The translations under genes were made by a program, and so were the position numbers. From Berkiella sp963829835 (GTDB lineage: Bacteria; Pseudomonadota; Gammaproteobacteria; Berkiellales; Berkiellaceae), in the NCBI GenBank assembly GCA_963829835.1, contig CAWHKC010000004.1, forward strand, positions 2,046,001 through 2,110,000: a stretch of 64,000 bases of DNA. Direction: 5' to 3'. Of this stretch, positions 45,711-54,386 are shown in pieces (position 1 is the first letter of the stretch; every line of letters begins with the position of its first letter). A model generated the notes under the pieces. That model saw only the letters and a program-made list of their open reading frames with translations, was not told the origin of the DNA and did no database searches.

Positions 45711-46353
45711 GCTGACCTTTCCACCAAATGAAACCACCTTCCTCATTGATGGCCCTACGGGCCATCTTGAACTTTTAACCTTAGCGGCAAAAGAAACCTC
45801 AAAAGGGGTGGCTGTGATTTGCCACCCGCACCCACTTCATCTTGGCACCATGCATAATAAAGTCGTGACTACCTTGGCTAAAGCTTTTCATGAATTGGGG
45901 TTACATACTGTTCGTTTTAATTATCGTGGTGTCGGGAAAAGTGAAGGTCAATTTGGCAATTCCATAGGTGAAATAGCCGATCTTAATGCCGTTATCGATT
46001 GGGTAAATTCAGTACTAGAAGCCCCTAAATTGTGGTTGGCCGGTTTCTCATTTGGTGCTTTTATTGCCGCATCTGGTGCTGTTGCTCATTCTTGCCAACA
46101 ACTTTATACCGTGGCACCGGCGGTCACCAATCAGCCCTTTAGTGAATTGCCATTGATAAATTCCCCCTGGGAAGTCGTTGTCAGCGAAAAAGATGAGGTG
46201 ATACCGCCTGAGAAAATTTATGAATGGTTTCAAGGTCATTCATTGCGTCAACCCAATATGAAACTTCATAAAATTGCAGATGCTTCACATTTTTTTCATG
46301 GGAAATTAATTGAATTACGCACACTTGTCCATGAGACAGTGGTGGGCCTCTAA
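45697..46353 (+). CDS. Alpha/beta hydrolase
   Basis: About 218 residues. The nucleophile elbow is WLAGFSFGAFIAA (GxSxG), the acid is in VVVSEKDEVIPPEK, and the histidine is in IADASHFFHGKL. The oxyanion region CHPHPLHLGTMHNKVVTTLA is typical of the small YfhR/Dlh-like hydrolases found in many gammaproteobacteria. The substrate is unknown. The longest reading frame begins at 45586 inside murA; homolog-like sequence starts only at GTG 45697, with GGGAG upstream, so I choose that. The stop overlaps the zapE ATG (TAATG), indicating coupling. Confidence 0.85.
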   Translation: MSRLELTFPPNETTFLIDGPTGHLELLTLAAKETSKGVAVICHPHPLHLGTMHNKVVTTLAKAFHELGLHTVRFNYRGVGKSEGQFGNSIGEIADLNAVIDWVNSVLEAPKLWLAGFSFGAFIAASGAVAHSCQQLYTVAPAVTNQPFSELPLINSPWEVVVSEKDEVIPPEKIYEWFQGHSLRQPNMKLHKIADASHFFHGKLIELRTLVHETVVGL

Positions 46354-47447
46354 TGACCCCCTTACAACGTTATCAAAGTTATTGTCAAAGTGGAAAAATT
46401 GTAGAAGAAGCTGAACAACAGAGCGTTGTGTTACGTTTAGAAAAATTGTATCAGGCCTTACTTTCCCGTAATGATCATTTGTCGCTAGTCAAAAGTAGTT
46501 TATTTCGAAGCTTAGGCTTAAGACAAGTGCCGGTTAAAGGGCTCTATTTGTGGGGCGGGGTAGGGCGAGGCAAAACTTTCCTCATGGATTTGTTTTATAA
46601 CGCATTGCCTTTCCCGCAAAAGAAAAGGCTTCATTTTCATCGTTTTATGTTTTTTGTGCATCATGCTTTGCAAAAGCATCAAGGGGTAAAAGATCCCTTA
46701 AAAGTGATTGCTAGTGAATTTGCCAGTCAAAATCAAGTGTTATGTTTTGATGAATTTTATGTCACAGACATCGCCGATGCGATGATTTTAGCTGAACTTT
46801 TTTCTCATTTATTTCATCAAGGCGTCACATTGGTTGCGACCTCGAATTTAGCACCGGCTCTTCTTTATGAAAATGGATTACAGCGAGAGAAATTTTTACC
46901 CACCATTGATTTGATCAATCAACATACGAAAGTGATTGAAATTGGGGGTGAAATCGATTATCGATTGAAAGCTTTAGCGCAGACAAAATTATACCATTAT
47001 CCCCTGGACGAGCAGGCCGAGAAAAGTCTTATCGATTATTTTATGCATATAGCGCCCATGGATGGTATAGCTCATAAAATCTTAACGATTACAGACAGAA
47101 ATTTGCCTACCCGTTATTGTGCAGAAAATGTAGTTTGGTTTAGTTTCGATGATATTTGTGTTAGCGCGCGCAGTACCATTGATTATATTGAAATAGCACA
47201 TTGCTTTAAAACGGTCATTATCAGTGGTGTGAAAGCAATGAACAGCGCTAAAGAAGATGTCGCTTTGCGTTTTATTGCGCTAGTTGATGAATTTTATGAG
47301 CGCCATGTCACCTTAATTCTTTCTGCTGAAGTCCCCTTAAACGAACTTTATCAAGGTCAACGTCATGCATTTGAATTTCAAAGAACCTTCAGCAGATTAA
47401 CAGAAATGCAAACCCCTGCTTATTTATCAAAGCCACATTTACTATAG
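46353..47447 (+). CDS. zapE: Cell division protein ZapE (AFG1-like ATPase)
   Basis: 364 residues of the AFG1/ZapE AAA family. Walker A is GLYLWGGVGRGKTFLMDLFY near residue 69, preceded by PVKGLYLWGG. Walker B is QVLCFDEFYVTDIADAMILA, and LVATSNLAPALLYENGLQRE is the sensor region. ZapE modulates FtsZ-ring constriction and is a cytoplasmic ATPase. It ends the plus-strand mla-murA run. Confidence 0.95.
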   Translation: MTPLQRYQSYCQSGKIVEEAEQQSVVLRLEKLYQALLSRNDHLSLVKSSLFRSLGLRQVPVKGLYLWGGVGRGKTFLMDLFYNALPFPQKKRLHFHRFMFFVHHALQKHQGVKDPLKVIASEFASQNQVLCFDEFYVTDIADAMILAELFSHLFHQGVTLVATSNLAPALLYENGLQREKFLPTIDLINQHTKVIEIGGEIDYRLKALAQTKLYHYPLDEQAEKSLIDYFMHIAPMDGIAHKILTITDRNLPTRYCAENVVWFSFDDICVSARSTIDYIEIAHCFKTVIISGVKAMNSAKEDVALRFIALVDEFYERHVTLILSAEVPLNELYQGQRHAFEFQRTFSRLTEMQTPAYLSKPHLL

Positions 47448-47568
47448 CTGATCCTAAACCTCACATCTAAACTAATTAGTCAATCAATTTACTCGATGAC
47501 TGAAAAGCAATTCAAATTTTAGGTGCTTGATTCAAAAGGAGAATTAAAATATATTCGAGTCGATTTTA
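47448..47568. other. Intergenic region after zapE
   Basis: An AT-rich gap between the conserved core block and the accessory stretch. A good AAAAGGAG lies at about 47535-47542, too far (about 27 bases) from the downstream ATG at 47569. All frames following it lack a usable start codon. I see no terminator hairpin. Confidence 0.4.
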
Positions 47569-49041
47569 ATGAATAAGGATGTTCATGTGAAAATTAAAGG
47601 CTTGGCTATAGATAATAATAAATCAATTAAAGTTCAATATTTTGATATCCCTTTTTCAAAACGATCTTTACAACCACCGCAGTTAAGTTTTCAGCAAAGA
47701 ACAAGTGCTGCTTTAGCTAGAATAGGTGCAATTTTAAAAACCCCCTTGCTGCAAGCAGCTGCATTATTTGCAAAAGGACGGCATTTAACGCCAGGAAAAC
47801 ATTATACATATTCCAAATATTCTATTGTAGACGCGAATATTCGTAAAATTATATCGTATTCATATTATTTGATTGGTCTGGTAGGTTCAATATTGTTTTC
47901 TGTCCCAGCCATGATTGGCGTGATATTTGAATTAATAGCGATCAAATTTAATTCTAATGAGTATGAAATAACCATTTCTAAATTAGACACTGATGCAAAA
48001 TCCAAATTTAATCCAATGGTTCTTTTAACAAGAAATGTAGCTTTGTTACCTACAGTTATTTCAAATTTCACTAATCTTAGGCCAACGAGTGAAAGGCTAC
48101 CCGAAGTAATTAACTCAATTGTACAATCGCCAACAGCACAAGATGTAGATGTACTATGTTTGCAAGAAGTTTTTGGAAAACAGATATCTGATAAATTGGT
48201 TTCCGAATTAAGTAGTAAATTCAAATATTTCATTCATAATGTCGCTCCTGGAAAAGTAGGCTTAGAAAGTGGTTTATTTTTTGCAAGTAATAAGGAAATT
48301 GTTCATGCGCGGTATATTCGTCCACCTCTTCCGCTTATAACAAGAGCAAACAACTTCATGAGGTTTACCTCATCTGTAGAATCTATGACTAATAAAGGTA
48401 TTCTATATGTTTTAATCAAAAATGGCACGACCTACGATATTGTAATAAATGCTCACATAAAGTCTAACATCGGTATTGATCATATTGAAACAAATTCAAT
48501 CGAAGAGATAAGAGCTGAGGGTTTAAGAGTTCTTGCTCAAGGTTTGTTTGATTATATTGATGATGTTGAGTTACTACATAAAATAAAAGTGAACACCGTT
48601 TATTTGGGAGCAGATTTAAATGTAAGTGATGTTCAAGAGAATCATGTCGTAACTTATGAGAGATCAGGAAAGCAAAAGGGCGTTAGAATTAATACTGGAT
48701 TAAAAGATATCAGTTTCATATTTGACAGTTTATTCCCCGCTCCAGCCATCGAAACTTGGTTAATGGATGAATCTAGAAAACCGAATTTATCAAAAACAGG
48801 ATTTGGGGAAGAAAATTATAATAATCCTCAAATACCTCTTTCTGGTGTTTGTTTTGATCACGCTGGTATTTTTACTTATCGAGAGAGTAAACATCCAAAA
48901 AATCCTCATTCTACATCCATTGCTTTTGAAATAAATCGCTTTGATGATCAAGGGTTTTCTTGTGGTAAGGGGTCGCCAGCATCGGATCATGCTGGATTAC
49001 TTCTTGTGCCCATTCAAGAGAAGAAAAGATTGATTATTTAG
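47569..49041 (+). CDS. DNase I-fold phosphodiesterase, neutral sphingomyelinase-like
   Basis: 490 residues. A hydrophobic stretch (SYYLIGLVGSILFSVPAMIG, about 102-121) precedes an endonuclease/exonuclease/phosphatase domain. Metal and catalytic positions are visible: VDVLCLQEVFGKQ with the Glu, VINAHIKSN, the Asp-Asn pair VYLGADLNVSD, and the C-terminal GSPASDHAGLLLVPI with the general-base His. SDHAGL resembles the neutral sphingomyelinase/phospholipase C branch (SDHYG). The likely reaction is phosphodiester cleavage, perhaps of a sphingolipid or phosphoinositide; the substrate is inference. A GTG at 47587 with AAGGA upstream is an alternative start. It lies among other lineage-specific genes and may be a host-directed enzyme. 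Confidence 0.78.
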   Translation: MNKDVHVKIKGLAIDNNKSIKVQYFDIPFSKRSLQPPQLSFQQRTSAALARIGAILKTPLLQAAALFAKGRHLTPGKHYTYSKYSIVDANIRKIISYSYYLIGLVGSILFSVPAMIGVIFELIAIKFNSNEYEITISKLDTDAKSKFNPMVLLTRNVALLPTVISNFTNLRPTSERLPEVINSIVQSPTAQDVDVLCLQEVFGKQISDKLVSELSSKFKYFIHNVAPGKVGLESGLFFASNKEIVHARYIRPPLPLITRANNFMRFTSSVESMTNKGILYVLIKNGTTYDIVINAHIKSNIGIDHIETNSIEEIRAEGLRVLAQGLFDYIDDVELLHKIKVNTVYLGADLNVSDVQENHVVTYERSGKQKGVRINTGLKDISFIFDSLFPAPAIETWLMDESRKPNLSKTGFGEENYNNPQIPLSGVCFDHAGIFTYRESKHPKNPHSTSIAFEINRFDDQGFSCGKGSPASDHAGLLLVPIQEKKRLII

Positions 49042-49109
49042 CAATACTGTACAGAGCGAATATTTATGGTAATATTCGCTCGCTATTACCTAAGTCACGC
49101 AGGCTTGCT

Positions 49110-50033
49110 TTGAACAAATTAAATGGACCTAAGATATTAATTTTGAGTTGTCTTTTACTCACTTGCTTCCTAGCGGTCAGTCTTTTTATTTTTATGTCTG
49201 CAGAAAACAAAGCCAATAGTATTCGCTCGGCAATTACACTTACCTATAAAATTCAAAATGACTTTCTCATGTTACGACGCTTTGAAAAAGACTTTTTATT
49301 TCAACTAGATAAGGGATATCTTAATAAATTTCAAAATGCCAGACTTGACTTTGAAAAAGATCTCCATCAATTAATAAATATGAGAATTTATGGATTATCT
49401 ATTCAAGAAGTACAGCACATTTCAGAATTGTTTGATGAATATTTATTAAGCTTTAATAAAATTGTGTCCTTGCAACTTGAATTGGGATTGAATCATCATG
49501 ATGGCTATTATGCAAAACTAAGATATGAAGCGCATGAGCTTGAAAAGCTATTATCTCGTTATACTGATGAAAATCTGATTAATCATCTTTTGCTAATAAG
49601 ACGCTTTGAAAAAGATTTTATGTTACGTTCTACGATAGAAGATTTGAATGAATGGCGAGAGCAAGTTAAGGAACTAAAAGACTTAATTGATAAAGCAGTA
49701 CTTAATAAAGATATATCTAATCAACTTATAAAGCTCATTATTGTATATGAGAAAGATTTAAATAGTTACGCAAACAATAGACTTACCAAGGGATTATCGA
49801 ATAAAGATGGTCTTACAAAAAATTTGATCGGCCAAGCTCATGAAGTTGAAAATGAAATTAGTAAAGTTAAAAACACTCTACACTTAAATCTAATGATTTT
49901 TGAAAGAAATATTCATTATCTAACATATGCTTGTATTGCTGCTTTTCTGCTCTGTGCTTTGATAATATTATTTATGTTGATGTATTTCGTTTTATTCTCT
50001 AAAGCTAGGTTTTATGCAGTTGAGCAGCAATAA
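49110..50033 (+). CDS. Orphan membrane sensor with HBM-like helical domain
   Basis: 307 residues starting at TTG. An N-terminal transmembrane segment (ILILSCLLLTCFLAVSLFIF) and a C-terminal one (LTYACIAAFLLCALIILFML) flank an all-helical periplasmic region of about 240 residues. Two related segments occur, LMLRRFEKDFLFQLDKGY and LLIRRFEKDFMLRSTIED, matching the RR.EKDFL pattern of the helical bimodular (HBM) sensor domain of chemoreceptors. No HAMP or signalling domain follows; the protein ends about 20 residues after the second membrane segment. It is a sensor without output, perhaps acting with a partner. Identification is by pattern. Confidence 0.75.
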   Translation: MNKLNGPKILILSCLLLTCFLAVSLFIFMSAENKANSIRSAITLTYKIQNDFLMLRRFEKDFLFQLDKGYLNKFQNARLDFEKDLHQLINMRIYGLSIQEVQHISELFDEYLLSFNKIVSLQLELGLNHHDGYYAKLRYEAHELEKLLSRYTDENLINHLLLIRRFEKDFMLRSTIEDLNEWREQVKELKDLIDKAVLNKDISNQLIKLIIVYEKDLNSYANNRLTKGLSNKDGLTKNLIGQAHEVENEISKVKNTLHLNLMIFERNIHYLTYACIAAFLLCALIILFMLMYFVLFSKARFYAVEQQ

Positions 50034-50053
50034 TACTTATTTATAAGTTTACC

Positions 50054-51115
50054 TCATAATCTCTGCACGGGTGGACGTGGATTGTCAACTGGGGGCGCAG
50101 GCATATTTTCAGTGATTTTATCAAGACGCGCTGATTGCTTTTGGATTTCAAAGGCATTGGTTAAGGTTTTTGATTTTAACGAAGCAACTTCAGGCACTCT
50201 AATACCTAAGCTCTCTTTTAAAAAGTTTCTAAATCTATCAAACGCCACTCTAAAACGATCTTTAAAGGAAGGAGAAACGTCTTTCTCATGTTTAATTTCA
50301 AAGTATAAATTTGACACTACATCGATAGATTTTTTCATGACTTGCTTATTGGAAGCCTCTACCGTACCACTTTCTAAATCTTTAAGGTGCTGATTGATAA
50401 CTTGTAAAGGAAGGGTGAATTTTTCTTGTAGTGGTGATTTATTTTTCTTTAATCTATTTTGTTCTTGTTCTAAAGTGGATGCGATATGTTTTAACATACA
50501 CTTTGTAATCGGTGTATCTGTTTTTTTATCAATATTTCTTAAATACTTTAACTCAGAATCAAGTAAATATATTTTGACATCATTATATTTCATATTGGTA
50601 TCAATGGCTGTTTTCACTGAGTCAAGCTTTCCTAGCATATTTGTTAGGAGGCTCTTTTCTTCATGAGAGTCCGTTTCTTCTAATCTTTTTTCAATGCTTT
50701 GCATAATCTTTTTTATTTTATCGCGGTCACTTTTATTTGTAATCGTGATTTCACAAACTGAGTCTGTAGATGCTTTTAATACTTCTAATCTTTCAATATC
50801 TTTAGAGAGTGATATTTTTTTATTGGCAAATTGAAGTAAGGATTTTTTGTGTTCTTCAATATCTTGAAGGAGATCATTCTTTAGTTTGTTGTTTTCCTCA
50901 ATGCTTAACTTGGGATCAATATAGGTTTTATCTTCAACCATTTTGGTTAACTCATCTATGCTTCCTTGTTCTCTTTCCATCTGAAACCCTAAAATATCCT
51001 TGCCATCTAATTCCGGATCGGGTGTTATAAAACGTGCAAGATCTGCTATTTCTTTATCTAGGTTCGCATTTTTTTCAGCCTTGTCTGTTACTTCAGTATT
51101 AAAATAGAATGACAT
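50054..51115 (-). CDS. Lineage-specific coiled-coil protein
   Basis: About 353 residues, highly charged and predominantly helical, with no signal peptide or membrane segment. Long heptad-like stretches cover about residues 60-260 (for example KLSIEENNKLKNDLLQDIEE). The C-terminus is proline-rich (MPAPPVDNPRPPVQRL). I choose ATG 51115 because GGGAGG lies just upstream; the longest reading from 51187 adds 24 residues without a ribosome site. I recognise no family. Its composition resembles type IV-secreted effectors of Legionella-like bacteria, but that is only an impression. Confidence 0.7.
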   Translation of the reverse strand: MSFYFNTEVTDKAEKNANLDKEIADLARFITPDPELDGKDILGFQMEREQGSIDELTKMVEDKTYIDPKLSIEENNKLKNDLLQDIEEHKKSLLQFANKKISLSKDIERLEVLKASTDSVCEITITNKSDRDKIKKIMQSIEKRLEETDSHEEKSLLTNMLGKLDSVKTAIDTNMKYNDVKIYLLDSELKYLRNIDKKTDTPITKCMLKHIASTLEQEQNRLKKNKSPLQEKFTLPLQVINQHLKDLESGTVEASNKQVMKKSIDVVSNLYFEIKHEKDVSPSFKDRFRVAFDRFRNFLKESLGIRVPEVASLKSKTLTNAFEIQKQSARLDKITENMPAPPVDNPRPPVQRL

Positions 51116-51364
51116 AAGCCCTCCCAATAGGATTGTTAATTCGCTTAGGAGATAGAGCTCTGATATTCGAATTTGGTTCATCTTCATTATTAATAGCTGT
51201 CAGAGAACACAGAGTGGGGTATTCAATTTGTAATGAATATATTTTTTTGTGTGGTAAAAAATCACCTTAAAGGTGATTGTGTTGAAATATTTAAGAAAAT
51301 TGGTAATTTGTTATTGACCAGAACCTCAAGAGTTTATATTTTTACTGACTTTAATGAGGAGTTA

Positions 51365-51661
51365 ATGATGCGAGAATTATCTAAGAAAGAACAGAATCTG
51401 ATTGCTGGTGGTATTGTTTATTCAGAAGTATATTCTGAATTTTATTCTTTTGTCGAAGAAGCGGCTAATAATGATTACAATAGATTAGTCAATGCTGGTA
51501 TTCAAAATCAGATTTTTCTCAATACCAATTATTATTTGCATTTTAGTGTTCTTTATGTCCTTGGAGCAGCTTTATATGGATCCTATGCTGTTTGTGAAAC
51601 AGTTCTTGAAGGTTATCAAGCGCTAGCATCAGCTCTTTTTAGTCCTTTAGCCAAGAAGTAA
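51365..51661 (+). CDS. Double-glycine-leader peptide (bacteriocin-like precursor)
   Basis: 98 residues. The first 16, MMRELSKKEQNLIAGG, are a textbook double-glycine leader (LS..E...I.GG) as cleaved by C39 peptidase-containing ABC transporters. The predicted mature part is 82 residues, begins IVYSEVYSEFYSFVEEAANN, and includes a hydrophobic Gly/Ala-containing segment (VLYVLGAALYGSYAVCETVL). GAGGAG at about 51355-51360 decides this start over the ATG at 51233. No immunity or processing gene is adjacent, and the exporter at 15586 has an inactive C39 domain. The role could be bacteriocin, signal or other secreted peptide. Confidence 0.75.
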   Translation: MMRELSKKEQNLIAGGIVYSEVYSEFYSFVEEAANNDYNRLVNAGIQNQIFLNTNYYLHFSVLYVLGAALYGSYAVCETVLEGYQALASALFSPLAKK

Positions 51662-51806
51662 TTTCTAAGATTTGGAAACCCTCACCTGCCTACGCTTTTT
51701 TTCAAATTTCCAAGCATTTGTTTAAAGAAAGCTTCGGCAGGCAGGCCCTAACTTCTCACAACCTGTCCTACGAAGCTTCAGACTACCCCCCCCCTCTATT
51801 GTAAAT

Positions 51807-51825
51807 GCGAATAATTATCATTAAT
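51807..51825. promoter_or_regulatory. Fur box in the feoAB promoter
   Basis: GCGAATAATTATCATTAAT matches the 19-base Fur palindrome at about 14 positions. It lies within a candidate promoter, TTGTAA at 51799-51804 and TAATAT at 51822-51827 with 17-base spacing, about 40 bases before the feoA ATG. Iron-dependent repression of feoAB is therefore expected. Confidence 0.8.
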
Positions 51826-51861
51826 ATTAGATAATACTTATCCAATTGAGAGAAAGTCCAC

Positions 51862-52158
51862 ATGCTAACTTTAAATGCTGTTCCAGTAGGCCAGCAAGTT
51901 CGCATGAAAGGGTTTTGTCAGCAATCATTAAGCTTTCGCCATAAATTACTGGCCATGGGGGTGACCCCGGGTGTGCTGATGACCATTGTGCGAATTGCGC
52001 CGCTGGGCGATCCCATACAAGTGATGCTGCGCGGTTATACGCTCAGTTTACGGAAAAAAGAGTGTCAACAAATAGAAGTTGAGTATGCCAATGGCGCTTA
52101 TCAACAAAAAGACGATAGAAAACTCAGCCTGCGCGATTGCGCTTGTCGGGAATCCTAA
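51862..52158 (+). CDS. feoA: Ferrous iron transport protein FeoA
   Basis: 98 residues with the SH3-like FeoA fold: LNAVPVGQQVRMKGF, LLAMGVTPGVLMTIVRIAPL and DPIQVMLRGYTLSLRKKECQ. It assists the FeoB permease at the cytoplasmic face. The C-terminal 20 residues extend past the usual FeoA end and overlap the feoB start region by about 70 bases in a different frame. A Fur box precedes it. Confidence 0.93.
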   Translation: MLTLNAVPVGQQVRMKGFCQQSLSFRHKLLAMGVTPGVLMTIVRIAPLGDPIQVMLRGYTLSLRKKECQQIEVEYANGAYQQKDDRKLSLRDCACRES

Positions 52159-54382
52159 TTGCGGTAAGACTACTATCTTTAATACGCTCACGGGCTCTTC
52201 CCAACGAGTAGGGAATTGGTCTGGTGTAACGGTTGAGAGTAAATCAGGTCATTTTACTTATGCCGGTAAGCACCTGGAGATCATCGATTTGCCTGGCACC
52301 TATACCTTAACGACGATTGCTATTGATGGTCCGCAAGATGAGACCTTAACCAGTGCCTTCTTAAAATCAAATCAACATTCTCTGGTTCTTAATATTGTTG
52401 ATGCAATTAGTCTTGAGCGCAATTTATATTTAACCTTACAACTATTAGAGCAAGATCTTAAAGTCGTTATAGCGCTTAATCGGATGGATTTGGCTGAAAA
52501 GGCAGGCCATCAAATAAATATTGAAGCGCTGCAAACCCAATTAGGGTGCATAGTTGTTCCCGTTATTGCCCGAAAAGGAATAGGCATTGATGCCCTCAAA
52601 AAAGCAGTTGCGACAAAGCTAAATCCTCACCTCCCTTTTAAGATGATTTATTCAGAAGTCATTGAACAACAATTACATAAGCTTGAAGCTTTGGCACCAC
52701 GCTATCAGTTAATACGTTGGTTAGAAGGAGAGGCTTGTGAAGCGCATAGTGAAGCCATCACCACAGCGCAAGATGAGATTATAGCGCAAAGTGGTCAAAG
52801 TGCAGACGTCATCATAGCCAGTATGCGTTATCAATGGATTGAAAGCATTGTTGAAAAATCTCGTAAGACATGCAAAGTACCAATGGCTAAGCCTCTAGAT
52901 CAACGCAGTAGTAAAATAGATAGTCTTGTTTGCAATCGTTATTTGGGAATACCGATTTTTTTAGGTGTGATGTATGCCTTGTTTTTCTTTGCAATTAACA
53001 TCGGTGGTGCTTTCCAGGACTTTTTTGAAATAAGCTCTGATGCCATTTTTGTCGAAGGGTTTGGTATCGTTTTGAATTACTTGGGAACACCTTCTTGGCT
53101 GATGGCATTGCTGGTTTCGGGCGTGGGCAAGGGGATAAGTACCATCCTCGCTTTTATTCCTGTGATAGGCGCCATGTTTTTAGCGTTAGCGTTTTTAGAA
53201 GATTGTGGTTATATGGCACGAGCAGCCTTTGTAATGGATAGATTGATGCGTGCTATGGGTTTACCGGGTAAATCCTTTGTTCCGATGATTGTAGGCTTTG
53301 GATGTAATGTACCGGCGATTATGGGTATGCGGACATTGGATAATAAGCGCGATCGTATTTTGGCAGTAATGATGAGCCCCTTTATGTCCTGCGGTGCTCG
53401 TCTTGCCATTTTCACGGTTTTTGTTGCTGCATTCTTTCCTCAAGGCGGTCAAAATATTGTCTTTTTGCTTTATTTGATTGGCGTCAGCATGGCTGTGTTA
53501 ACCGGCTTAATGCTCAAGAAAACCTTACTCAAAGGGGAGATCGCCCCACTTTTATTAGAAATGCCAAATTATCAACTTCCTCATTTGCAGTCGCTTTGGT
53601 TTCATTGCTGGCATCGTTTACGTAGCTTTATACTCAATGCCGGTAAAATGATTTTACCAGTATGTGTCTGCATTGGGGTTTTAAATAGCATCAGTGTTGA
53701 AGGTAGATGGTTAAAAGAACCGGATGAGACCTCAATCTTATCCACCGTTGGCCAAACTATTGTTCCTTTATTTAAACCTTTAGGTATTGAAGAACAAAAC
53801 TGGCCTGCAGCCGTTGGTTTGTTAACAGGTGTATTGGCGAAAGAAGTGGTTATTGGAACTTTAAATTCTCTTTATACCGAACATCCCTTAACTGAAAAAG
53901 AAGAAGCCGAATCATTCCATTTAAGATTAAAATTTAAAGAAGCATTGGCTACTATTCCTGCTAATTTTTCCTTGCTTGGGGCATCGTGGACTAATCCGAT
54001 TGCTGCGAGCTCACCCGAAGAGAGATTAAATCATCATGCCTATGGTGAAATGGTGCGGCGATTTAATGGTCAGGCCAATGCTTTTGCTTATTTGTTATTT
54101 GTGCTTCTGTATTTCCCTTGTGTTTCTGCCACGGCAGCGATGGTGCGTGAAGTGCAAAAAGGGTGGACCTTATTTTCAGTATGCTGGACGACCGGCCTTG
54201 CCTATGCCATGGCGGTCATTTATTACCAATGTGCCACTTTTATGATACATCCCCTACAAACGATTGTTTGGGTTATTGCATGGAGTTGTATTGGCACGCT
54301 AACCCTTTTAGGGATCCAACAGTATGGGCGAAAATATCTTTCGAAATCCTTCCCAACCCCTATTGTTTTAAAAGTATCTTAA
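52085..54382 (+). CDS. feoB: Ferrous iron transporter FeoB
   Basis: About 765 residues. The N-terminal G domain has G1 ALVGNPNCGKTTIFNTLTG, G2/switch GNWSGVTVE, G3 DLPGTYTL and G4 ALNRMDLAEK. The membrane part contains both Gate motifs, GFGCNVPAIMGMRTLDNKRD and, after SPFMSCGARLAIFTVFVAAF, a C-terminal gate with conserved cysteines. It imports Fe2+ across the inner membrane. Possible starts are ATG 52085 and ATG 52091, both inside feoA; overlap implies translational coupling. No separate feoC is seen. Confidence 0.95.
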   Translation: MPMALINKKTIENSACAIALVGNPNCGKTTIFNTLTGSSQRVGNWSGVTVESKSGHFTYAGKHLEIIDLPGTYTLTTIAIDGPQDETLTSAFLKSNQHSLVLNIVDAISLERNLYLTLQLLEQDLKVVIALNRMDLAEKAGHQINIEALQTQLGCIVVPVIARKGIGIDALKKAVATKLNPHLPFKMIYSEVIEQQLHKLEALAPRYQLIRWLEGEACEAHSEAITTAQDEIIAQSGQSADVIIASMRYQWIESIVEKSRKTCKVPMAKPLDQRSSKIDSLVCNRYLGIPIFLGVMYALFFFAINIGGAFQDFFEISSDAIFVEGFGIVLNYLGTPSWLMALLVSGVGKGISTILAFIPVIGAMFLALAFLEDCGYMARAAFVMDRLMRAMGLPGKSFVPMIVGFGCNVPAIMGMRTLDNKRDRILAVMMSPFMSCGARLAIFTVFVAAFFPQGGQNIVFLLYLIGVSMAVLTGLMLKKTLLKGEIAPLLLEMPNYQLPHLQSLWFHCWHRLRSFILNAGKMILPVCVCIGVLNSISVEGRWLKEPDETSILSTVGQTIVPLFKPLGIEEQNWPAAVGLLTGVLAKEVVIGTLNSLYTEHPLTEKEEAESFHLRLKFKEALATIPANFSLLGASWTNPIAASSPEERLNHHAYGEMVRRFNGQANAFAYLLFVLLYFPCVSATAAMVREVQKGWTLFSVCWTTGLAYAMAVIYYQCATFMIHPLQTIVWVIAWSCIGTLTLLGIQQYGRKYLSKSFPTPIVLKVS

Positions 54383-54386
54383 GGTG

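Noticed and set aside
51233..51364. Longer N-terminus for the GG-leader peptide gene.
   Set aside because: The upstream 44 codons have no ribosome site, and the GAGGAG at 51355 positions translation precisely at the leader start.
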